Shown: positions 9,265 to 18,300 of the stretch, in pieces
How the letters are laid out: the number at the start of each line of letters is the position of its first letter
How positions within the stretch are numbered: position 1 is the first letter of the stretch
Assembly (NCBI RefSeq): GCF_000253295.1
Contig: NC_015717.1
Location: 1,240,001 to 1,304,000, forward strand
DNA length: 64,000 bases
Direction of reading: 5' to 3'
From: Hyphomicrobium sp. MC1
Lineage (GTDB): Bacteria; Pseudomonadota; Alphaproteobacteria; Rhizobiales; Hyphomicrobiaceae
The notes under the pieces: model-generated
Database searches by the model: none
What the model saw: only the letters and a program-made list of their open reading frames with translations
Told to the model about the DNA's origin: nothing
Translations under genes and position numbers: made by a program

Positions 9265-11055
9265 CTATGGCAGCCTATCTTCCCAGTCGACCCAATCGAC
9301 TGGGATTTCTTTCAGATAGGCGCTGACGGCTGCGCCGATCGTCGGAAAAAACGCTTGTTCGCCGAGTTGTTTCGCCAGACCAAAGCGCTTCAACTTATCT
9401 TTTACCGGGTCTTTCAATTCGGCAAAGCACAGCGCGATTCCCGCTTTCTGCAGCGTGCGGTCGAGTTCCGCCACCGTGTCGGCTGCGGTGACGTCGACAT
9501 TCGTTATAGGTTCGGAGGCGACGACAACCCATCGCGCTGGCGTTGGCGCGGTTTCAACCGCCGTGATCACGCAATCCTGGAACAGTTCTGCGTTCGCAAA
9601 AAAAAGAGGCGCGTCCCAACGGAAAAGCACAAGACCCGGAATGCGGCGCGCATCGGGATATCGGCTGATGTCGTGATAGCCTTTGATGCCTTCGGCGCGG
9701 CCGAGAACCGCATAATGAGGCCGCCATGCATCCCAGAGGAATTGCCCGAGGGCGATGATGACCGCGAGCGCGATGCCCTGAATTGCGCCAAACACGGCGA
9801 CGCCGGCGAAGCATACGATAGAAAGCCAGAATTCCCACTTCTGCATCCGATAGATGCGCTTCAGGTCTTGAATTTCAAACAGCCCGATTGCCGAAGCTAT
9901 GACGACGGCCGCAAGCGCGCTCGTGGGCAAGTTCTGCAATAAGTTGGGTGCGGCGATGATAAGTAAGGCAACTGCCAGCGCGCCAGTGATGCCCGTCATC
10001 TGGGTCATTGCGCCCGCGGCCTCCGCGACGGGGGTCCGCGATGAGCTGCTGCTGATCGGAAAGCCCTGAAAAAATCCCGCCGCGAGATTGGCCGCGCCTA
10101 ATCCGACAAGTTCTTGGTTCGGATCGACATATGTCCTCGTTCGGGCAGCGTATGCCCGCGAAAGAACGCTCGTGTCAGCGAAGGAGATCAAGGCCACGGC
10201 GAGGCCACCCGACAGGACCGTCGCGAAATCTGTCGAATAAATCCAGGGAATGCTAAACGACGGCAAACCCTCGGGTAGCGGCCCGAGGACTGAAACGCCG
10301 GCACTCTTCGCCAGACCCAGCGTGCCGACGACGGCGGTCGCCCCAATGACTGCTATCAAGATGCCCGGGACAACCTTGCAGCGCTTGAGAAGCAGGATGA
10401 CAGCCAACGTTGCGGCGCCGATCGCGAACGCGGTCCAATTCGTCTTGCCGCTGGTAACACCATTACCGATCGCAACGATGTCGCGCAGGGGGCCCTGGCT
10501 TTCAATCGAAAATCCGAGCAGCTTCGGCACTTGGCTCAGCAATACCGTCAGGGCGATGCCGTTCATGTAGCCATAGCGGATGGGCTTCGACAAAAGTTCG
10601 GTGACGAAGCCTAACTTCGCAAGACCTGCCGCGACGCAGACGACGCCGGATACGATCGCCATTGCTCCTGCGAGCGCGACTGCCCGCATTGGATCGCCGC
10701 CCGAGAGGGGCAACACTACAGCGAGGATGACGGCAGCAAGGGATGAATCCGGACCAAGAACGAGGATGCGGCTCGGACCAAAAAGGGCATAGACGATCAA
10801 CGGCACAATCGTCGCGTAGAGACCGTAAATCCCCGGCAAACCAGATGCGACTGCATATGCGATCCCCGCCGGTACAAGCATCGTCGCAAGAACCAAGCCC
10901 GCAACGACATCATGCTTTATCCAGCTCGGCTGATAGTGCTTAAGCGTATTCAGGCCCGGAAGCCAACGCTCCGCTGCGCCGCGATTACCTGCCATTTGGG
11001 GGCGCAAGATCTGGCGTTGGGTCGGGCTTCGTGTCGCCGTGGGGTCAACGGTCAT
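9265..11055 (-). CDS. SulP-family anion permease with C-terminal STAS domain
   Basis: 596 residues. After a short cytosolic start come about 12-14 membrane segments. The SulP signature is visible (GLVLATMLVPAGIAYAVASG, then GLYATIVPLIVYALFGPSR with a conserved Gly-Pro-Asp loop). A later segment, FPISSSSSRTPVAEAAGA, is also characteristic. The last 140 residues form a STAS domain (PGLVLFRWDAPLFFANAE onward). SulP proteins carry sulfate, bicarbonate or other anions. The actual anion is not decidable here. It heads a minus-strand run followed by the Ca2+/H+ antiporter. Confidence 0.93.
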   Translation of the reverse strand: MTVDPTATRSPTQRQILRPQMAGNRGAAERWLPGLNTLKHYQPSWIKHDVVAGLVLATMLVPAGIAYAVASGLPGIYGLYATIVPLIVYALFGPSRILVLGPDSSLAAVILAVVLPLSGGDPMRAVALAGAMAIVSGVVCVAAGLAKLGFVTELLSKPIRYGYMNGIALTVLLSQVPKLLGFSIESQGPLRDIVAIGNGVTSGKTNWTAFAIGAATLAVILLLKRCKVVPGILIAVIGATAVVGTLGLAKSAGVSVLGPLPEGLPSFSIPWIYSTDFATVLSGGLAVALISFADTSVLSRAYAARTRTYVDPNQELVGLGAANLAAGFFQGFPISSSSSRTPVAEAAGAMTQMTGITGALAVALLIIAAPNLLQNLPTSALAAVVIASAIGLFEIQDLKRIYRMQKWEFWLSIVCFAGVAVFGAIQGIALAVIIALGQFLWDAWRPHYAVLGRAEGIKGYHDISRYPDARRIPGLVLFRWDAPLFFANAELFQDCVITAVETAPTPARWVVVASEPITNVDVTAADTVAELDRTLQKAGIALCFAELKDPVKDKLKRFGLAKQLGEQAFFPTIGAAVSAYLKEIPVDWVDWEDRLP

Positions 11056-11432
11056 TCAAGGCCCCGTATGGAGACTGAGCATGCGCTCCAAAATAGGGTA
11101 CGCCGCTTAAATTTTGCTGCAATAGGTGTGCTGTGCCGTTGCGAAGTCCTTGATTGCCGTCAAGTGCGCGATGGTAGATTGGCGTTAAAAGTTTCATGCA
11201 GCGCGCTGGCGATCCGTATGCTGCCCCGTTTTCCATTGTTGATTTTCTTCGGCGTCGGAATATCCTGAACAAACATAGTATGCAGGCTGATCTTTTCGTG
11301 AGTTGCCGCATATTTCTTGACGTTCTCAGTCAAAGAAGCGCTCGGTATCACGAGCATGAATCCAAAAAAACATCGGATGTTCGAAACACCATTGAAGTCG
11401 GGGGGAATTGAAAAGATCCAAGGAGAAAAGCA
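11056..11432. other. intergenic region upstream of SulP gene, with one doubtful small frame
   Basis: 377 bp between divergent genes. On the minus strand 11160-11357 could encode a 65-residue basic peptide (starting MLVIPSASLTENVKKYAATH) but has only a weak ribosome site and no family. The rest should hold the SulP promoter and the leader of the gene at 11433, whose AAGGAG site is at its end. No palindromic repeat is present. Confidence 0.35.
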
Positions 11433-11867
11433 ATGCCTGGGCTCTTGCGACCGGAAGACCTGAAGATGATTTCGCTCGATGCGGAAACGGAAGAATACAA
11501 TCGAGAGCGAGACCTCAAGAAAAAGAAAGCGCAGCAAGATAAGGAGCTGCGCGAAGCGTTCATGTCGCGCAAAGTCGCAGAAAAAGCCCTGGCGATTGAT
11601 CGCGTCAACAATGCCATTCGAATTGCCGCTCAAAATGGCCAGCATCATCTGCAGGTCATCACGTTCCCGTCGAGCTACTGCAGCGACGGCGGCCGCCGCA
11701 TCAACATTGCCGATCCGGAATGGCCGACGACGCTTACGGGTTTCGCAAAAGATGCGTACGAATTCTACGATACGGAGCTACGCCCCCTGGGGTACAAGCT
11801 CCGTGCGGAAATCATAAGTTTTCCCGGCGGGATGCCCGGCGAGGTGGCAATGTCGCTGGCGTGGTAA
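11433..11867 (+). CDS. conserved-looking hypothetical cytosolic protein
   Basis: 144 residues, ATG 11433 preceded by AAGGAG. There is no signal peptide or membrane segment. Residues 15-60 are a highly charged helix (ETEEYNRERDLKKKKAQQDKEL), probably a coiled coil. The C-terminal part is a compact domain with FPSSYCSDGGRRIN, the segment PEWPTTLTGFAKDAYEFYDTELRPLGYKL and an FPGGMPGEVAM end. No function is recognised. Codon use matches neighbouring genes, so it is likely real. It stands alone, followed by a family A palindrome. Confidence 0.7.
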   Translation: MPGLLRPEDLKMISLDAETEEYNRERDLKKKKAQQDKELREAFMSRKVAEKALAIDRVNNAIRIAAQNGQHHLQVITFPSSYCSDGGRRINIADPEWPTTLTGFAKDAYEFYDTELRPLGYKLRAEIISFPGGMPGEVAMSLAW

Positions 11868-11892
11868 GCGACGGGCGATACTCTTTTTGTTG

Positions 11893-11933
11893 GCGCTTTG
11901 CGACACGCGTTCCGCGAGCCGGCCGCAAAGCGC
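11893..11933 (+). repeat. family A palindrome (variable-arm hairpin), copy 1
   Basis: The outer arms GCGCTTTGC and GCAAAGCGC are exact reverse complements. The core between them has GACACGCGTTCCGCGAG and CCGGCC (the 'GACACG' subtype). TTTTTGTTG precedes it. It sits 26 bp after a stop codon. Confidence 0.75.
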
Positions 11934-11954
11934 GGGGATGTTTCGCGTGCAGGA

Positions 11955-12299
11955 CTACGCCTTCTTGACGAATTCGGACTTGAGGCTCATCTGGCCGATG
12001 CCCTCGATCTTGCAGTCGATATCGTGATCGCTGTCGACAAGGCGGATGTTCTTCACCTTGGTGCCCATCTTCACGACATTGCTTGAGCCCTTCAGCTTCA
12101 GATCCTTGATGACGATGACCGTATCGCCGTCCTGCAAGGTGTTGCCCGCCGAGTCCCGGTAAACCTTCACGTCTTCATCATCGGACGCGGCGGCCGTTTG
12201 CGGGTTCCACTCGTACGCGCACTCCGGACAGACGTAGAGGTTGCCGTCCTCGTAGGTGTATTGCGAGGAGCATTTCGGGCAGGCTGGGAGAGTGCTCAT
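11955..12299 (-). CDS. yjdM: PhnA/YjdM family zinc-ribbon protein
   Basis: 114 residues, matching the family length. The N-terminus is a zinc ribbon with two CxxC pairs (Cys7/Cys10 and Cys24/Cys27). After an acidic linker comes the PhnA C-terminal domain with DSAGNTLQDGDTVIVIKDLKLKGSS and IEGIGQMSLKSEFVKKA. The E. coli homologue was first linked to alkylphosphonate genes, but its biochemical role is unsettled. No phosphonate genes lie nearby. The ATG at 12299 is chosen because the zinc ribbon starts right after it. A family A palindrome sits in the short leader. Confidence 0.88.
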   Translation of the reverse strand: MSTLPACPKCSSQYTYEDGNLYVCPECAYEWNPQTAAASDDEDVKVYRDSAGNTLQDGDTVIVIKDLKLKGSSNVVKMGTKVKNIRLVDSDHDIDCKIEGIGQMSLKSEFVKKA

Positions 12300-12319
12300 T
12301 AAGGTTTGCCTTATTGATT

Positions 12320-12360
12320 GCGCGTTCCGACTCGCCTGCGGCGAGCCGGCCGGAACGCGC
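12320..12360 (+). repeat. family A palindrome, copy 2
   Basis: The arms GCGCGTTCC and GGAACGCGC pair perfectly. The core has GACTCGCCTGCGGCGAGCC. TTATTGATT precedes it. It lies in the leader of the yjdM gene. Confidence 0.75.
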
Positions 12361-12416
12361 ATTTGATGTTGCTTCGTTCCCGCTGGAATAAGGTGTGAAG
12401 GACGACGCTGCAAGTA

Positions 12417-12458
12417 TGCGCGTCCGGCCGGCTCTGCGGAGCGGGGCCGGATGGCGCA
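12417..12458 (-). repeat. family A palindrome, copy 3 (inverted)
   Basis: This is the same element read on the minus strand: the GGCCGGCTC core comes first and the A-rich flank GCAAATAAAAAAC lies to its right. The arms are imperfect (TGCGCGTCC against GGATGGCGCA). It lies 14 bp after the stop of the VOC gene, which is also on the minus strand. Confidence 0.65.
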
Positions 12459-12472
12459 AATAAAAAACTCTC

Positions 12473-12946
12473 TCACCCCCGTCTCGCTTTCTCGATTGCC
12501 GCGACGTCGATCTTCTTCATCGTCATCATGGCTGAGAATGCGCGCTTGGCTTCGTCGCCGCCAATGGCGAGAGCGTCGGTCAAGACGCGCGGGGTGATCT
12601 GCCAGTTGACGCCCCATTTGTCCTTGCACCAGCCGCATTCGCTCTCGCGGCCGCCATTGCCGACGATGGCATTCCAATAGCGGTCGGTTTCTTCCTGATC
12701 TTCGGTTGAGATCGAAAACGAGAGCGCTTCGCTGTGCTTGATCCCCGGTCCGCCGTTGAGGCCCATGCATGGAATGCCGACGACGGTGAATTCGACGACG
12801 ATGACGTCGCCCTCATGGCCTGAGGGATAGTCGCCCGGCGCGCGGATGACGGCGTCGAGGGAGCTGTCGGGGAACACGCTCGCGTAGAAGCGGGCGGCGG
12901 CTTCGGCCTCCTTGTCGTACCAGACGCAGATCCGGCTCTTGGACAT
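12473..12946 (-). CDS. VOC/PhnB-like glyoxalase-fold protein
   Basis: 157 residues from ATG 12946, with AGGAG upstream. The start is MSKSRICVWYDKEAEAAARF, and segments such as FYASVFPDSS and the WGVNWQITPRVL end are typical of the 3-demethylubiquinone-9 methyltransferase-like (PhnB) branch of the vicinal-oxygen-chelate superfamily. Despite the historical name these are not proven methyltransferases. Metal ligands are not obvious, and many relatives have lost them. It is monocistronic, flanked on both sides by family A palindromes. Confidence 0.8.
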   Translation of the reverse strand: MSKSRICVWYDKEAEAAARFYASVFPDSSLDAVIRAPGDYPSGHEGDVIVVEFTVVGIPCMGLNGGPGIKHSEALSFSISTEDQEETDRYWNAIVGNGGRESECGWCKDKWGVNWQITPRVLTDALAIGGDEAKRAFSAMMTMKKIDVAAIEKARRG

Positions 12947-12967
12947 GACTAGGGCTCCTTTTTGTTT

Positions 12968-13008
12968 GCGGCTTCCGACTCCGCTTCGCGGAGCCGGCCG
13001 GAAGCCGC
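12968..13008 (+). repeat. family A palindrome, copy 4
   Basis: The arms GCGGCTTCC and GGAAGCCGC are exact complements, with core GACTCCGCTTCGCGGAG plus CCGGCC. The TTTTTGTTT flank is on the left. Confidence 0.8.
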
Positions 13009-13114
13009 GACTGATGCTGCGCGACCGGTGCCTTCTTAAGACGGTCTCGGCATTCCCGTTCCGACACATAGATGCGCTTTTTCTTGATTGCGCCGGTGCG
13101 ACAGTTTTTGATTT

Positions 13115-13155
13115 GCGCATGGCGACTCCCCTGCGGGTAGCCAGCCGCCATGCGC
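13115..13155 (+). repeat. family A palindrome, copy 5
   Basis: The arms GCGCATGGC and GCCATGCGC are exact complements, with core GACTCCCCTGCGGGTAGCC. TTTTTGATTT lies on the left. Confidence 0.75.
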
Positions 13156-13211
13156 GAATTTTTCGGCGCGCCGGCCGCCCGGCGCGTCGCGATGGAAGAA
13201 ACTCCAGGCAT

Positions 13212-13251
13212 GCGCCAACGGCCGGCTCCGCGGAGCGGAGTCGTTTGGCGC
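13212..13251 (-). repeat. family A palindrome, copy 6 (inverted)
   Basis: The arms GCGCCAAC and GTTTGGCGC nearly match. The core is inverted (GGCCGGCTCC...GGAGTC), and the A-rich flank CAATCAAAAA is on the right. Confidence 0.7.
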
Positions 13252-13585
13252 CAATCAAAAAGCACGAAGCGGACGGGTTCCGCGGCGTAGGGTCTTCGCA
13301 ATGTTGGTCTCGGAACCGGTCCGCTCCGTGACAGCCAGAGATCAGGGTTCCGGCAGGCCACTTAATGAAGCGGGATATTCCGCACACGGTTTCTCTCATG
13401 CCGTGCGGACCTGCTTTCCGCCTTGACCGCATCGCGCGCGTGACGCGAGCGGGTGAGGCTGCCCCACCCGAGCGCCACGCGACGCCTCGCGCGATGCCCT
13501 TGCCGGATGGGTGAGGGGATTATGAGGTGTGCAGCAATACCGGGGATTACTTTTTTAGGAGGGGTCGCAGCGCATTCGGTGTTCC

Positions 13586-13626
13586 GCGCCCGGCGGCCGG
13601 CTCGACGAAGGAGAGTCGCCGGGCGC
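13586..13626 (-). repeat. family A palindrome, copy 7 (inverted)
   Basis: The arms GCGCCCGGC and GCCGGGCGC are exact complements around an inverted core ending GGAGAGTC, followed by AATCAAAAG. The arms are the same as those of the uvrA copy at 15375, in opposite orientation. Confidence 0.72.
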
Positions 13627-13805
13627 AATCAAAAGAGAGGGCGGGGATAAGTTTTTTTCTGGGGACCGGCGCGATCAAGGAATGCCGATAGCCGAGCGCA
13701 GCGCTTAACGTGTCCGCTCAGCTCTTTGTGCACACAATTCTAGCGTCTAAGCGAAGCGCGATTTGAAATGCAATTAATGTGTAACTTAGTTTTGGGTAGC
13801 ATGTT

Positions 13806-14978
13806 GTGAAACCGCTTGTCGTTTATCTCGATACATCGGATCTTATTGCGATGAGGGAGGCCGATCCTGAAGCAATTCCATCTGCCGTATTTCGACGCTT
13901 GATGGGATTTAAGAACGACGGAGCGGTAATCTTTCCGATCTCTTTTTTTCAATATTTTGAATATATGCAGGCCGCTGATGCAAAATTCACGGACGATAGA
14001 TATCAGCGGGCGAGATTTCTATTGGAAGTCAGCGGGGGCTGGTCATTCCCTTACTATGAAGACCTGTTAGATGACTCAGTGCCCCAGCAAGGACCGTATT
14101 GGATACCTCAAGAATCTTTAAATATGTTCGACGTTGATGGACTGGCGCGCGATCTGCGCGCACGGGTAATCAAGTTGGTCGCAGAGCGCAACTTAGCCAA
14201 CCGTCGTGATCGTCGGAAGCTTGCTTCACCAACGGGGTTTCAGGAATTTTTGAGGAATAACCCGTCCACGACGGCGCATGTGCAGGATGATTACAGCGAC
14301 AAGCTATATTCAGACGTTGTCGCGCGCGATGTCGTGATAAAATACCTTCTGGGCGAGATCGATCGAAATTCGGCAAACGAGATTATCCGTTCACGATCGC
14401 TGACTTTCGGATCGGTGTATCATTGGTTTTTTGAGCATGGCAGAAATGATAATCCAATGACCGACAAACTTCGGGAGCTAAAACGTAGGTGGGAGGACAG
14501 ATTTGAGGAACTACGTTCGGCAATGATGCGGGCAAAGGAGATTGCTCAGGAAGTAGCGGTACTTGAGAAATCGATTGCAAGTGGAGCCGCCGGTCAATTG
14601 AAAAGCGACCTCAGACAGGAACTTCTGATCGAGCTTAAGCGCCAAAAAGCATCTGCCAAGAATTTTGCTTCTCGGCCCATACGGTCTCCCCTTGTTGACA
14701 CCATGCGAAAAGCTCCTGGTGCAAGTGAGCGGTTTCAACTGATTGCGGTTGAGGTATTAAACGCAATAGCATGTGAAAAAGTGCAATTCAAACCATCGCT
14801 TCTTGGTGATCTTCTTCATTCTGTTTACCTGCCATTCTGTGACCTATGGCGCGGAGATAGAAGTTTCAGCCACATTTTGTTTACAGGTAAGGTCCCTAAT
14901 GCAGAGAAAGTTGTTTCGAAATTGCAAGACTTGCCTAGTGAGATCGAAAAGAAACTCGGACGGAACTCCCCGCGTTGA
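13806..14978 (+). CDS. orphan protein with PIN-like domain features
   Basis: 390 residues from GTG 13806. The N-terminus VVYLDTSDLIAM matches the first strand and catalytic Asp of PIN nucleases. The C-terminus GDLLHSVYLPFCDLW followed by RGDRSFSHIL matches the closing acidic block of PIN-like proteins (Asp...His...Tyr-Leu-Pro...Asp...Asp). Between them lies a long helical insert with a probable coiled coil at about 225-290. A metal-dependent RNase is therefore plausible but unproven. The gene is visibly AT-richer than its neighbours, has a weak ribosome site, no obvious partner antitoxin, and sits between a repeat cluster and a pseudogene. This points to horizontal acquisition. Confidence 0.6.
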   Translation: MKPLVVYLDTSDLIAMREADPEAIPSAVFRRLMGFKNDGAVIFPISFFQYFEYMQAADAKFTDDRYQRARFLLEVSGGWSFPYYEDLLDDSVPQQGPYWIPQESLNMFDVDGLARDLRARVIKLVAERNLANRRDRRKLASPTGFQEFLRNNPSTTAHVQDDYSDKLYSDVVARDVVIKYLLGEIDRNSANEIIRSRSLTFGSVYHWFFEHGRNDNPMTDKLRELKRRWEDRFEELRSAMMRAKEIAQEVAVLEKSIASGAAGQLKSDLRQELLIELKRQKASAKNFASRPIRSPLVDTMRKAPGASERFQLIAVEVLNAIACEKVQFKPSLLGDLLHSVYLPFCDLWRGDRSFSHILFTGKVPNAEKVVSKLQDLPSEIEKKLGRNSPR

Positions 14979-15051
14979 CTTAGGCGTTATAGGGCTTAGA
15001 CGCTAGTGCTTTGCCTCCCCGCATCACGACGTCAGTGCCCTGCACGCCGCC

Positions 15052-15213
15052 TCAATACCCACTCCCGTCCTTCCGCGTAAACTGCCACTTCCCGTTCGGG
15101 CCGAGTGAGGCTTTGAGGTCGTCGCTCGGATAGCTGCCTTCGTCGCCGGGCGTGCGGTCGCCGATCTCGAGATAGACGACGTCACGCGTCGTCCGGTTAC
15201 GGATGCGACATCA
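15052..15213 (-). pseudogene. C-terminal remnant of a cupin-domain protein
   Basis: Reading minus from about 15213 to a TGA at 15052 gives roughly 53 codons with the typical end of small cupin proteins: RNRTTRDVVYLEIGDRTPGD, then GSYPSDDLKASLGPNGKW and a FTRKDGSGY end. An in-frame TGA lies just upstream of the matching part, and no start or N-terminal cupin strands are found. Further upstream are family B repeats. The rest of the gene has therefore been lost or displaced. This is seen directly; the family assignment is from memory of the conserved tail. Confidence 0.65.
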
Positions 15214-15224
15214 GCCACCTCAAC

Positions 15225-15312
15225 GTCATGCCGACGGAGGTCGGCACCCAGACAAGCAGCAACATAGCGATTGTCGAGGGTTGACTGGATCCCGGCCTAC
15301 GCCGGGATGACG
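15225..15312. repeat. family B composite: two hairpins about 31 nt apart
   Basis: Hairpin 1 (15225-15253) has the stem GCCGAC/GTCGGC between GTCAT and ACCCAGAC. Hairpin 2 (15285-15312) has the stem CCCGGC/GCCGGG between CTGGAT and ATGACG. The outer ends are inverted relative to each other (GTCAT ... ATGAC). Confidence 0.75.
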
Positions 15313-15346
15313 GTGTGGAGAAGTCTAGGCTCAAGCGGAGAGGGGG

Positions 15347-18300
15347 TTACTCCGCCGCCTGGCGTTTTTTGTTTGCGCCCGGCGACTCCCGTCCCGGGGG
15401 CCGGCCGCCGGGCGCGGCTTTGCTGCGCGCCAGTACCGGCTTCAAATACTGTCCGGTGTAGCTTTCCTTGACCTTCACGATGTCTTCGGGCGTGCCGGCC
15501 GCAACGATCGTGCCGCCGCCGTCGCCGCCTTCGGGGCCGAGGTCGATGATCCAGTCGGCGGTCTTGATGACTTCGAGATTGTGCTCGATGACGACGACGG
15601 TGTTGCCCGCGTCCGCCAGCTCGTGCAGCACCTCGAGCAGCTTGGCGACGTCGTGGAAGTGCAGGCCCGTCGTCGGCTCATCAAGAATATAGAGCGTGCG
15701 GCCGGTCGCGCGGCGGCTCAATTCCTTCGACAGCTTGATGCGCTGCGCCTCGCCGCCCGAGAGCGTCGTCGCCTGCTGGCCGATGTGGATGTAACCCAAG
15801 CCGACGCGCGCGAGCGTTTCGAGCTTGTCGCGGATCGACGGCACGGCCTTGAAGAACTCGGCGCCTTCCTCGACCGTCATGTCGAGCACGTCGGCGATCG
15901 ACTTCTCCTTGAAGGTGACGGCGAGCGTCTCGCGATTGTAGCGCTTGCCCTTGCATTCCTCGCACGTGACGTAGACGTCGGGCAGGAAGTGCATCTCGAT
16001 CTTGATGACGCCGTCGCCCTGGCAGACCTCGCAGCGGCCGCCTTTGACGTTGAACGAAAAGCGCCCCGGTTCGTAGCCCCGCGTTTTGGCTTCGGGGAGG
16101 CCCGCGAACCATTCGCGGATCGGTGTGAAGGCGCCGGTGTAGGTTGCGGGGTTGGAGCGCGGCGTGCGGCCGATCGGCGACTGGTCGATGTCGATGATCT
16201 TGTCGAAGTGCTCGATGCCGGTGATCTTGTCGTGCTCGCCGGGGTGGTCCTTGGCGTTGTTCAGCTTGCGCGCGACGGCCTTGAAGAGCGTGTCGATCAG
16301 CAGCGTCGATTTTCCGCCGCCGCTGACGCCCGTGATGCAGGTGAAGAGGCCGACGGGGACGGACGCGGTGACGTTCTTCAGGTTGTTCTCGCGCGCGCCG
16401 GTGACGGTGAGCATGCGTTTGGGGTCGGGCGCGCGGCGGTTTTTCGGGACGGGGACAAAGCGGGTGCCGGAGAGGTATTCGCCGGTGATGCTTTGGGGTG
16501 AGTCCATAATATCTTGCGGCGTGCCTTGGGCGATGACCTTGCCGCCGTGGACACCGGCGCCGGGGCCGATGTCGACAACGTGGTCGGCGGTCATGATCGC
16601 GTCCTCGTCGTGCTCGACGACGATGACGGTGTTGCCGATGTCGCGCAGGTGTTTCAGCGTTTCGAGCAGGCGGTCGTTGTCTTTCTGGTGCAGGCCGATG
16701 GAGGGTTCGTCGAGCACGTAGAGCACGCCGGTCAGGCCTGAGCCGATCTGCGAGGCAAGGCGGATGCGTTGGGACTCGCCGCCGCTCAGCGTGCCGGACG
16801 AGCGCGAGAGGGTCAGGTATTCGAGGCCGACGTCATTCAGGAACTTCAGGCGGTCGCGGATTTCCTTCAGGATGCGCGTCGCGATTTCGGACTGCTGCTT
16901 GGTGAAGGTTTTCGGGATCTCGCTGAACCAGACGTTGGCGGCCTTGATCGAGAGGTCGCAGACCTCGCCGATGTGTTTGCCGCCGATTTTCACGGCGAGC
17001 GCTTGCGGTTTCAGACGGAAGCCGTTGCAGCCTTCGCATGGGTGCGCCGCCTGATAGCGCGACAGCTCCTCGCGGACCCAGTCGCTGTCGGTTTCCTTGA
17101 AGCGGCGGGCGATGTTGCCGATGACGCCTTCGAACGGCTTTTCGGTGGAATAATTGCGCGTGCCGTCCCAGTAGGTGAACGTCACGTCTTCGTCGCCGGA
17201 GCCGAACAGGAGCGCGAGCTGGACGTGCTTCGGCAGCTTCTCCCACGGCGTCTTCATCGAGATCTTGTAGTGCTTGGCGAGGCTTTCGAGGGTCTGCTCG
17301 TAATAGGGCGATGAGACGCCGGTTTTCGCCCACGGGAAGATCGCGCCTTTTTCGAGCGAGAGCGAGCCGTCGGGCACGACGAGGTCCGGCTCGAAGCGGA
17401 GTTCGGAGCCGAGGCCGTCGCAGACCGGGCAGGCGCCGGCGGGGGCGTTGAACGAGAACAAGCGCGGCTCGATTTCGTCGATCGTGAAGCCCGACACGGG
17501 GCACGCGAAGCGCGATGAAAACAGAATGCGCTCGTGCGTGTCGTTCTTCGATTTGTTCGCGCCCTCGGTTTCGGCTTTCGACAGTGGCTTGTCGACGTAT
17601 TCGGCGATGGCGAGGCCGTCGGACAGTTTCAGCGCCTGTTCGAATGAGTCCGCGAGCCGGGTGCCGATGTCTTTCTTCACGACGATACGGTCGATGACGA
17701 CGTCGATGTCGTGCTTGTATTTTTTGTCGAGCTTCGGCGCGTCTTCAATCGCGTAGACGGTGCCGTTGATCTTGAGGCGCTGGTAGCCCTTCTTCTGCCA
17801 CTCGGCGATTTCCTTGCGGTATTCGCCTTTGCGGCCGCGAACGACGGGCGCGAGAAGCAGAAGGCGCGTGCCGTCGGGCAGCGCCAGCACGCGGTCGACC
17901 ATCTGCGCCACGGTCTGGCTTTCGATCGGCAGGCCGGTCGCGGGCGAATAAGGAACGCCGACACGGGCGAACAGCAGGCGGAGGTAGTCGTAGATCTCCG
18001 TCACGGTGCCGACAGTCGAGCGCGGGTTCTTGCTCGTCGTCTTCTGCTCGATGGAGATGGCAGGCGACAGGCCGTCGATGTGATCGACGTCCGGCTTCTG
18101 CATCATCTCCAGGAACTGGCGGGCGTATGCCGACAAGCTCTCGACGTAGCGGCGCTGGCCTTCAGCGTAGATCGTGTCGAAGGCGAGGGACGACTTGCCG
18201 GACCCCGACAATCCCGTGAACACGACGAGCGCGTCACGCGGGATCTCGATGTCGACGTTTTTCAGGTTGTGTTCGCGCGCACCCCGGACGTGGATGGTCT

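Larger units (their letters stand above)
12947..13805. other. 859-bp repeat-rich intergenic region
   Basis: No credible gene is seen. It holds four family A palindromes (listed separately) and an additional degenerate GC palindrome near 13161-13190. Frames crossing these palindromes translate to similar Arg/Gly/Ser-rich peptides, which are artefacts. From about 13690 the base composition drops towards AT, leading into the orphan gene at 13806. Confidence 0.6.

Noticed and set aside
12320..12360. Family A palindromes as Rho-independent terminators
   Set aside because: In most copies the T-rich run lies before the hairpin in one reading and becomes an A run after it in the other, so neither strand has the stem-then-T order. 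Only the copy at 21345 fits a terminator.
12947..13660. CRISPR-like or tandem-repeat array
   Set aside because: The repeats are palindromes in mixed orientations with irregular distances and changing arms; no direct repeats with unique equal-length spacers and no cas genes.
15581..16501. Long open frame on the plus strand inside uvrA (and a similar one at 29264-30589 inside gyrA)
   Set aside because: It is antisense to clearly conserved genes, with the Asp/Val/Arg/Gly-heavy composition expected from the complement of GC-rich codons, and no ribosome site or family features.
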